A program made the position numbers and the translations under genes. Of a stretch of 5,998 nucleotides of DNA, positions 1-5,030 are shown piece after piece (positions within the stretch are counted from its first letter, which is position 1; every line of letters begins with the position of its first letter). The notes below the pieces were generated by a model. That model did not search any database and was not told where the DNA came from. It saw nothing but the letters and a program-made list of their open reading frames with translations. This DNA is from an uncultured Novosphingobium sp. (GTDB lineage: Bacteria; Pseudomonadota; Alphaproteobacteria; Sphingomonadales; Sphingomonadaceae). Where the stretch lies: NCBI GenBank assembly GCA_938005655.1, contig CALLNA010000214.1:1-5998 (forward strand), written 5' to 3'.

Positions 1-1620
1 CAGACCGCCGCGCACATGGCCGCGGCCGGGTTCGACGGGATCATGCTCCACGGCAGCCACGCCGCCTTGGTCGAGCAGTTCCTCTCGCCCTATTTCAACG
101 AGCGCGACGACGAATACGGCGGCAGCCTCGACAACCGGATGCGCTTCCTGGTCGAGGCGCTGGCGGCGGCGCGCGAGGGCGGCGGGGAGCGGTTCGCCGT
201 GGGCCTGCGCTTCAACTGCGACGAGCAGATCGAAGGCGGCTACGACAGCGACACGGCGAGCGCGGTCGTCCGCCGGCTCTGCGCGGACGGGCTGATCGAC
301 TACATCGACCTCGACGTCGGGCTGGAGCCGCAGCAGTTCCACCACGGGATGCCGACCGGGTTCGAGGCGCGGCAATACTACCGCCCCTTCGTCGAGAAGG
401 TGCGCCGCGCGGCAACCGTGCCGGTGCTCAGTGTGCTGGGCAGCGTGACCGACCTTGCCGAGGCCGAGGCGGCGATCGCCGCCGGGGTCTGCGACATGGC
501 TGGGGCTGCGCGCCAGCTCATCGCCGAGCCGCGCTTCGTCCAGAACGCCCGCGCGGGGCGGGAGGAACTGAGCCGCACCTGCATCCAGTGCAACTGGTGC
601 ACCGCCAGCGGCGGCGACGGCGCCCAGGGCTGCACGATCAACCCGGCGAGCTACCGCGAGCGGATCTGGGGCCCGGACAGCTTCGCCCCCGCCGCCAGTC
701 CCTCGCGCGTGGTCGTGGTCGGCGGCGGGCCCGGCGGAATGGAGGCGGCGCGGGTCGCGGCGCTCAAGGGCCATCGCGTGACCCTGATCGAAGCGCGTGA
801 ACAGCTGGGCGGGGCCCTGGCGCTATGGGCCGGGCTGCCGGGGCGCGGGCACTACGGCACGGCGATTGACTGGTGGAGCCGCGAGCTGGATCGGCTGGGG
901 GTGGAGGTCCGGCTCGGGATCGAGGCCGATGCCGCGACCGTCCTCGCAGAGGCGCCCGACGCGGTGATCGTCGCCACCGGCGCGCGCTATTCGCCGGGCG
1001 GGCGCAGTATCACGCGCGACGCCGACATTCCGGGGCACGACCTGCCCTTCGTCCACCGGCCCGAGGATATCCTGCTCGGCGGCGCGCGGCCCTCGGGCCG
1101 GGTCCTGCTGTTCGACGCCGAGGGCTATCACACCGGCACCGGCATCGCCGAGCTGCTGGCGGGCGCGGGGGCCGAGGTCCAGTTCGTCACCGCCGGCTAT
1201 GCGCCGGTCTCGGCGCGCAACACCGACAACTGGGAGGAACGCTATCTCGTCGCCCGGATGAAGCGCGCCGGCGTGCGGCTGCGGCCGAGCACCTGGCTGC
1301 GGCGGATCGAGCCGGGCGCGGCCGTGCTCTACGACGTACACACTGGCGAGGACATGCGCGAGGCGGCTGACGCGGTGATCCTCTCGACCGCGCGCGAGCC
1401 GGTCGACCACCTGGCGCGGGCGCTCGAAGGCAAGGTCGCCCAGCTTTTCACGATCGGCGACGCGCTGGCCGCCCGGATGTTCGCCGCCGCGACCTACGAG
1501 GGACAGAAGTTCGCGCGCGAGATCGGCGAGCCCGGCGCGCCGCGGACCTTCGCGGAGGCCTGGTTCCGGCCGGACGCGCCGGAGACCATCCCCATGCCGG
1601 CGGACGTGGCGCGGCGATAG
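1..1620 (+). CDS. Trimethylamine dehydrogenase/dienoyl-CoA reductase-type flavin/Fe-S oxidoreductase, 5'-truncated
   Basis: This open frame enters from the left edge (bases 1-15 read QTAAH) and ends at TAG 1618-1620. The true start lies outside, and about 140-150 residues are probably missing given the family's usual 650-730. Numbering from the Met at base 16, the end of an Old Yellow Enzyme TIM barrel is visible: HGSH at 12-15, QFLSPYFNER at 21-30, YGGSLDNR at 34-41, and an FMN-phosphate-type segment near 161-181. A 4Fe-4S site follows (Cys189, 192, 195, 206; CxxCxxC as in trimethylamine dehydrogenase). Next come a dinucleotide-binding GGGPGG at 236-241 with Glu259 at the end of strand 2, an ATGARY turn at 320-325, a second Rossmann segment from about 362, and a closing GDA at 481-483. 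Members oxidise substrates at FMN and pass electrons through the Fe-S cluster. The C-terminal half resembles trimethylamine dehydrogenase most, but His12 occupies the place of that enzyme's active-site Tyr169, so the substrate is open. The family is secure; the reaction is not. Confidence 0.9.
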   Translation, partial: QTAAHMAAAGFDGIMLHGSHAALVEQFLSPYFNERDDEYGGSLDNRMRFLVEALAAAREGGGERFAVGLRFNCDEQIEGGYDSDTASAVVRRLCADGLIDYIDLDVGLEPQQFHHGMPTGFEARQYYRPFVEKVRRAATVPVLSVLGSVTDLAEAEAAIAAGVCDMAGAARQLIAEPRFVQNARAGREELSRTCIQCNWCTASGGDGAQGCTINPASYRERIWGPDSFAPAASPSRVVVVGGGPGGMEAARVAALKGHRVTLIEAREQLGGALALWAGLPGRGHYGTAIDWWSRELDRLGVEVRLGIEADAATVLAEAPDAVIVATGARYSPGGRSITRDADIPGHDLPFVHRPEDILLGGARPSGRVLLFDAEGYHTGTGIAELLAGAGAEVQFVTAGYAPVSARNTDNWEERYLVARMKRAGVRLRPSTWLRRIEPGAAVLYDVHTGEDMREAADAVILSTAREPVDHLARALEGKVAQLFTIGDALAARMFAAATYEGQKFAREIGEPGAPRTFAEAWFRPDAPETIPMPADVARR

Positions 1621-1632
1621 CGGGCGTTCCGG

Positions 1633-1648
1633 GCGGGCGGCTTCCCGC
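1633..1648. terminator. Possible short GC hairpin between convergent genes
   Basis: The 30-base gap between the convergent oxidoreductase and GGDEF-EAL genes contains GCGGG (1633-1637) and CCCGC (1644-1648) separated by six bases. A 5-bp all-GC stem could help end transcription from either side. There is no T-run, and such short stems are common in DNA this GC-rich, so this is a weak call. Confidence 0.15.
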
Positions 1649-1650
1649 GA

Positions 1651-3585
1651 TCAGCTCGCCAGCCGCTGCGGCTTGAGGCTGTAGCGTTCCTGCGAGAGCA
1701 GCATGGCCGCGACATAGTCCGGCACGGCGCGGCTGAAGTAGTAGCCCTGGCCCAGGGTGCAGCCCGCCTCGCGCACGGCCTCGACCTGCTCGATCGTCTC
1801 CAGGCCCTCGGCGACGATCGACATGCCGAGCGTCTGGCCCATGCCCGAGACGGCGCGGATGATCGCGTCGCTCTTCTTGCCGACGTTGACGCCCGAGACG
1901 AACGAGCGGTCGACCTTGATCTTGCCGAACGGATACTTGTGCAGGTAGCCGAGCGAGGAATAGCCGGTGCCGAAGTCGTCGAGCGCGAAGCGGCCGCCCG
2001 CCGCGCCCAGCTCGGCCATGAAGTTCTCGGTGTTCTGGCTGTGGTCGAGCAGGACGGTCTCGGTGATCTCCAGCTCCAGCCGGTGCGGTGGCAGGCCCGC
2101 GTCGCGCAGCGCGGCGAGGATGCCGAGCGCGGCGCCGGGCGCTTTGATCTGGAGCGGCGAGAGGTTGACCGCGATGGTCACGTCCTCGGGCCACTGCGCC
2201 GCGGCCTTGGCGGCCTGGGCGGTGATCCAGTTGCCGAGCGTGATGATCGCGCCGCATTCCTCGGCGACGGGGATGAACTCGTCGGGGCGCAGTTCGCCCT
2301 TCTCGGGGTGGAACCAGCGGACCAGCGCCTCGAACGAGCGGATGCGGCCGGTTTCGAGGTCGACGATCGGCTGGAAGTAGATCGACAGCTCGTTGCGCTG
2401 GAGGGCGAGACGCAGCTCGGCCTCGATCTCCTTGCGGCGGACGAGGTCGCGGGTCATCGATGGATCGAAGAAGCTCACCTGGTTCCGGCCGTTGACCTTG
2501 GCGTGGTAGAGCGCGAGGTCGGCGCCCTGCATCAGAGTCTCGATGTCCTGGCCGTCGTCGGGCAGCACGGCGATGCCCATCGAGCCGGTGATCTCCAGCC
2601 GTCCGCCGTCGACCCGCATCGGTCGGTTGATCGCCTCGCGGATGCGCAGGCCGATCTCCTCGATCTCGCGGCGGTCCTGGGCCTCGAAGGCGACGATGAA
2701 TTCGTCTCCGCCGAAACGGCCAACGCTGGCCCCTTCCGGAGCCAGCTTGCAGAGGCGCTCGCCGACCTGGGAGAGCAATCGGTCGCCGGTCTGGTGGCCG
2801 AGCGTGTCGTTGACCTCCTTGAAGCGGTCGAGGTCCATCCAGCACAGCGCCAGCTTCCGGTCCGGAGGCAGGGCCATCAGGCGCTCGACCAGGTGATGGT
2901 TGAGGCCGGCGCGGTTGAGCAGCCCGGTCACGACGTCGGTGCGGGCGAGGACCTGCATCCGCTCGGCGAGGCGGGCGCTGGTCTCGGCCGCGGCGATCGA
3001 GTTGCGCAGGACGCGGAACACGTTGAGCGTGACCGAGGTCATCGCCGGCAGCAGCAGGAAGATCGAGAAGGCCAAGGTGATGAGCGCCACGTCGCCGCGC
3101 TTGAGCAGGGCCAGGCAGATCGGGATGAGGGTCAGCACCATCTGGCCGATGGCGATCGCCGGCCGGCCGGCATTGCGCGCGGAGATGGCGACGCCATAGC
3201 CGATCGCGTTGGAGACCATCAGCAATTGCGCCTCGTGCGGCGCGTCGACCAGCACGGTCAGGGCGGCGATGACGCCGATCAGGATGGCATAGCTGAAGGC
3301 GCCCAGCTCGTATAGCAGCTCCAGCATCCGGGTGCGGTTGTCGACCACGCGGGGGAGCATCAGGCCCATGCCGACGCGCACCAGCGCGACCGCGGTCAGC
3401 ATGATGGCGGCGATGGTGATGTAGCCGTTCCGCGACTGGTGGGCGGCGACGAGCGAGGTCAGGATGCCGCAGGCGGCCCCGATCGCGAGGCTTGCCGGCT
3501 GCGAGTACAACGTATCGACCAGGGTCCGGCGGACCCTGTCGTCGATTGCGTTGGTGCTGAACAACACCCGCATCATGGAGCGCAA
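1651..3585 (-). CDS. Membrane-anchored GGDEF-EAL protein (diguanylate cyclase/c-di-GMP phosphodiesterase)
   Basis: A complete gene of up to 644 residues. About six hydrophobic segments span residues 31-180 and form a membrane sensor region I cannot assign to a named family; a helical linker follows to about 212. The GGDEF domain (about 213-375) has D217, GLLNR (221-225), DLDRFKEVND (251-260) and an intact GGDEF at 292-296, so it should bind GTP and could make c-di-GMP. The EAL domain (about 385-630) keeps the expected catalytic and metal ligands: EAL 419-421, Asn474, Glu506, Asp536-Asp537, Lys557, Glu593 and Gln613, so hydrolysis to pGpG is plausible. The RxxD inhibitory site expected just before GGDEF is absent (residues 283-286 read PEGA). 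The frame has a TTG at 3585 and ATGs at 3576 and 3573; no other ATG or GTG start occurs before the stop at 3649-3651. GGGAG at 3602-3606 favours the TTG by spacing, but an ATG start is possible. Net activity and signal are unknown. Confidence 0.93.
   Translation of the reverse strand: MRSMMRVLFSTNAIDDRVRRTLVDTLYSQPASLAIGAACGILTSLVAAHQSRNGYITIAAIMLTAVALVRVGMGLMLPRVVDNRTRMLELLYELGAFSYAILIGVIAALTVLVDAPHEAQLLMVSNAIGYGVAISARNAGRPAIAIGQMVLTLIPICLALLKRGDVALITLAFSIFLLLPAMTSVTLNVFRVLRNSIAAAETSARLAERMQVLARTDVVTGLLNRAGLNHHLVERLMALPPDRKLALCWMDLDRFKEVNDTLGHQTGDRLLSQVGERLCKLAPEGASVGRFGGDEFIVAFEAQDRREIEEIGLRIREAINRPMRVDGGRLEITGSMGIAVLPDDGQDIETLMQGADLALYHAKVNGRNQVSFFDPSMTRDLVRRKEIEAELRLALQRNELSIYFQPIVDLETGRIRSFEALVRWFHPEKGELRPDEFIPVAEECGAIITLGNWITAQAAKAAAQWPEDVTIAVNLSPLQIKAPGAALGILAALRDAGLPPHRLELEITETVLLDHSQNTENFMAELGAAGGRFALDDFGTGYSSLGYLHKYPFGKIKVDRSFVSGVNVGKKSDAIIRAVSGMGQTLGMSIVAEGLETIEQVEAVREAGCTLGQGYYFSRAVPDYVAAMLLSQERYSLKPQRLAS
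3520..3538. repeat. Interrupted palindrome, 9-bp arms with 1-base centre, in early codons of the GGDEF-EAL gene
   Basis: CAGGGTCCG (3520-3528) and CGGACCCTG (3530-3538) are perfect inverted copies around one G. In RNA this folds as an 8-bp stem with a three-base loop, and CGAC (3516-3519) can extend it against GTCG (3541-3544) after a two-base bulge. It covers codons 16-22 (DRVRRTL) of the minus-strand gene, 48-66 bases into the message from the TTG. It could affect early translation or bind a dimeric regulator, or it may be a coincidence of arginine-rich GC coding. Confidence 0.5.
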
Positions 3586-3601
3586 GCGCGTGATCAGAAA
3601 G

Positions 3602-3606
3602 CTCCC
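3602..3606 (-). promoter_or_regulatory. Candidate ribosome binding site for the GGDEF-EAL gene
   Basis: On the minus strand GGGAG lies 16 bases before the TTG at 3585 and 25 before the ATG at 3576. The spacing is long for either start but less extreme for TTG. It is the only purine-rich stretch close to the starts; GAGAGG lies still further upstream. The weak site leaves the start undecided. Confidence 0.3.
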
Positions 3607-3620
3607 ATTCGCCTCTCTGG

Positions 3621-3635
3621 CCTGTACCCGACAGG
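3621..3635. repeat. Small inverted repeat upstream of the GGDEF-EAL gene
   Basis: CCTGT (3621-3625) and ACAGG (3631-3635) flank five bases. The element sits about 35-50 bases before the TTG start and about 10 bases downstream of the TTAACCAT half-site. It has the shape of a small operator or of a leader hairpin. The arms are short, so chance is a real alternative. Confidence 0.3.
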
Positions 3636-3644
3636 TGTCACCGA

Positions 3645-3652
3645 ATGGTTAA
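3645..3652 (-). promoter_or_regulatory. Candidate CtrA half-site (TTAACCAT) upstream of the GGDEF-EAL gene
   Basis: The minus strand reads TTAACCAT, 59-67 bases before the TTG start and within the only intergenic space ahead of the c-di-GMP gene. This octamer is a recognised CtrA half-site in Caulobacter and other Alphaproteobacteria, where CtrA controls motility and cell-cycle genes. An AT-rich octamer is conspicuous against this GC-rich background. No second TTAA appears at the spacing of a full TTAA-N7-TTAA site. Regulation by CtrA is inferred. Confidence 0.35.
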
Positions 3653-3690
3653 TGGCCGGGTTACGATTTCCCCGCAAGCCGGACAAAATC

Positions 3691-3999
3691 CTAAGCGATT
3701 CCACCATGATGCGCGACGATGGCCGCGGCCATGCGCTTGTCCAGCGCGCGGCAGATCCCCAGCCAGTGGCGATACTCCTGGCGCTTGCCGGCGAAGAACG
3801 CGGCTTCCGCGTTGCGGTGCGCCTGCTGGGCGGCGCCCAGGCCGTATTCGGCGAAGTGCCGCAGCGCCGCGCGCAGGGTGTCGTCGCGTGGGAAGCCGTC
3901 GCCGTTGTCGTTCGCGGCGGACCGCAGCGGAACGACCGTGAGGGCACGGACGATCGCGGTGCTCTCACCGTCGAGGGCTGCGGCAAAACGGATGGTCAT
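3691..3999 (-). CDS. Small conserved-type hypothetical protein, 102 residues
   Basis: ATG at 3997-3999 is preceded by GGAG (4011-4014) at an 11-base spacing; the stop is TAG at 3691-3693. I do not recognise a characterised family. Residues 1-26 look like a short extended or strand-forming region, followed by a polar RSAANDN turn (26-32). From about 38 to 97 the sequence is probably helical, in two or three helices rich in Ala, Arg and aromatics (RHFAEYGLGAA, then a QEYRHWLGICRALDKRMA-like stretch at 74-91). There is no signal peptide or membrane segment and one cysteine (Cys83), so it is probably a small cytoplasmic protein. Short proteins of this AANDN/HFA-YGL/WL-ICR-LD layout seem familiar to me from sphingomonads, but that is recollection and not a search. 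It lies 105 bases upstream of the GGDEF-EAL gene on the same strand and could be co-transcribed with it. The codon-position pattern and the ribosome binding site support this frame over the overlapping ones. Confidence 0.72.
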   Translation of the reverse strand: MTIRFAAALDGESTAIVRALTVVPLRSAANDNGDGFPRDDTLRAALRHFAEYGLGAAQQAHRNAEAAFFAGKRQEYRHWLGICRALDKRMAAAIVAHHGGIA

Positions 4000-4018
4000 T
4001 GCTGAAAAGGCTCCGGCC

Positions 4019-4041
4019 AGAAGGACTTGAAGGGGCCTTCT
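4019..4041. repeat. Inverted repeat in the leader region of the small protein gene
   Basis: AGAAGG (4019-4024) and CCTTCT (4036-4041) face each other across 11 bases, 20-42 bases before the ATG of the minus-strand 102-residue gene and just upstream of its GGAG. An alternative overlapping pairing, GAAGG/CCTTC (4029-4033/4036-4040), would leave only two bases in the loop. It could form a leader hairpin, but there is no independent support. Confidence 0.25.
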
Positions 4042-4208
4042 ACGGAGCGCGGGCTAAGCCTTCGTGTGCCGCTATGGTTTCGAAAATGCCGCGCCGCGTT
4101 AACCTTGGCGGGTCGAGGCGCCTGCGTATGGGAAGGGGATCGGCGGCAAGGCGGCGGTCCGCTCTTGACGGATGGGATATGTCCGGACAACTTGCTGTCT
4201 TCCTTGTC

Positions 4209-4214
4209 GGGGGA
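4209..4214 (+). promoter_or_regulatory. Ribosome binding site fixing the start of the exported protein
   Basis: GGGGGA ends six bases before the ATG at 4221. This good spacing, and the signal peptide that begins exactly there, set the start at 4221. The in-frame ATGs upstream (for example 4179) would put extra residues before the signal peptide. Confidence 0.6.
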
Positions 4215-4220
4215 CTTGCC

Positions 4221-5000
4221 ATGAAGACCCGTTTTTTCCTTCCCTTGCTGCTGCTTGCGGGCGCGCCCGCCGTCGCGGCCGACCAGCCGGCTCCCGCGAG
4301 CGCGGCGACCGAGGCGCAGTCGCCCCGCGCCATCCTGCAAGCGGCGATCGACGCGGCGGGCGGGGAGGTTTGGCTCAGCCCGCGGACCCTCTACCTCGCC
4401 GGGACCGCGGTCTTCTATGCGCCCGATTCCGCGCTCCCGCGCTCCCGCGCCACCGACTATCGCATGTGGCGCGAGATGAATCCCGGCCGCACCGACGCCC
4501 ATCAGGCCGATGGCAAGGTGCGCATCGTCGCGCGCGACGGCGAGCGCCTGCTGTTCGAGGTCGGCTTCGACGGCACGACGACCTGGACCGAGAAAGGCGT
4601 CATGCCGAAGGCCGAGGCCGACGCCTATTGGGCGAACAACTTCGGCTTCGGGATCATCCGCCAGGCGCTGAACGACGGCTTCAGGCTCGAGCGCGCGCCG
4701 GACACCGAGGTCGGGGGCCATGCGGTGCAGATGATCCGGATCATCGACCCGCACGGCGCGCGGACCCTGTTCGGCATCGATCGCGACAGCCATTACATCC
4801 GCTACATGGGCTTCGCCACGCCGCGAGGCTTTCACGTCCGCACCTACGATGACTTCGTCATGCTGGACAATCCGCGCTGGCTCCAGGCGCGCGAGGTCTC
4901 GCTCTATTACGACGGGGTGAAGGCCAACACGGTCTATTGGAAGGAGGTCAAGGTCAACGGGCCGGTCGACGGCGACCTCTTCCGCTTTCCCGGCAAATGA
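4221..5000 (+). CDS. Exported 259-residue protein of unknown function, possible LolA-like fold
   Basis: The start at ATG 4221 gives a classical signal peptide: basic MKTR, a hydrophobic FFLPLLLLAGAPAVA core, and cleavage probably after Ala20, before Asp21. The frame is open to 3999, but that would bury the signal. The mature protein has an Ala/Pro-rich linker (21-35), then a conserved-looking domain beginning ILQAAIDAAGG (38-48). Strand-like segments follow: DGTTTWTEKG (117-126), a HAVQMIRIIDPHG stretch (167-179), HYIRYMGFATPRG (191-203) and a C-terminal VNGPVDGDLFRFP (245-257). The DG-T-W motif and the ending resemble the LolA/LppX-type half-barrel that binds lipids or lipoproteins. That is a fold-level guess, not an assignment. 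There are no cysteines, so it is not a lipoprotein. It is probably a soluble periplasmic protein. It stands alone, divergent from the small gene on its left and convergent with the SleB hydrolase on its right. Existence is confident, function unknown. Confidence 0.85.
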   Translation: MKTRFFLPLLLLAGAPAVAADQPAPASAATEAQSPRAILQAAIDAAGGEVWLSPRTLYLAGTAVFYAPDSALPRSRATDYRMWREMNPGRTDAHQADGKVRIVARDGERLLFEVGFDGTTTWTEKGVMPKAEADAYWANNFGFGIIRQALNDGFRLERAPDTEVGGHAVQMIRIIDPHGARTLFGIDRDSHYIRYMGFATPRGFHVRTYDDFVMLDNPRWLQAREVSLYYDGVKANTVYWKEVKVNGPVDGDLFRFPGK

Positions 5001-5004
5001 TGGA

Positions 5005-5030
5005 CCGACGAACCTGACCTAGCTCGTCGG
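5005..5030. terminator. Candidate shared hairpin between convergent genes
   Basis: CCGACGA (5005-5011) and TCGTCGG (5024-5030) are perfect 7-base inverted copies around a 12-base loop that contains the stop codon of the minus-strand hydrolase gene. The element fills the 18-base gap between two convergent genes and could serve both directions. There is no T-run on either side, so if it ends transcription it is not a textbook intrinsic terminator. Confidence 0.35.

Noticed and set aside
468..483. A perfect 16-base palindrome inside the oxidoreductase gene
   Set aside because: It encodes Ala-Ile-Ala-Ala with the favoured GCG/GCC codons around GCGATCGC, a common by-product of GC-rich coding.
823..1410. 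A 195-codon minus-strand frame antisense to the oxidoreductase
   Set aside because: Its composition and the lack of motifs mark it as a shadow; the plus-strand frame carries clear Rossmann and Fe-S motifs.
1448..2845. A 465-codon minus-strand open frame
   Set aside because: It is a frame-shifted shadow of the GGDEF-EAL gene, made almost entirely of Arg/Pro/Gly/Ala, with no motif.
1939..3315. A 458-codon open frame on the plus strand, antisense to the GGDEF-EAL gene
   Set aside because: It mirrors a well-supported domain protein. The product is a repetitive Asp/Glu/Arg/Gly/Val mix with no domain motif, which is typical of the complement of GC-rich coding DNA.
3439..4005. A 188-codon plus-strand frame spanning two minus-strand genes and the gap between them
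   Set aside because: It is antisense to the start of the GGDEF-EAL gene and to the whole small gene, with no recognisable domain; the minus-strand frames have better starts.
4165..4193. TTGACG followed 17 bases later by CAACTT as a promoter for the exported protein
   Set aside because: The -35-like hexamer is good, but the -10 position matches the consensus at only two of six bases.
3999..4220. N-terminal extension of the exported protein to the ATG at 3999, or to 4179
   Set aside because: It would place up to 74 poorly structured residues before a clean signal peptide; the ribosome binding site at 4209-4214 supports 4221.
4000..4220. A tRNA or small RNA in the divergent intergenic region
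   Set aside because: GGTTTCGAAAAT at 4076-4087 briefly resembles a T-arm, but there is no acceptor stem or anticodon arm around it and no clear terminator.
4730..4745. A perfect 16-base palindrome (GATGATCCGGATCATC) inside the exported protein gene
   Set aside because: It is fully explained by codons for M-I-R-I-I in a predicted beta strand; mid-gene location and no second copy make a regulatory role unlikely.
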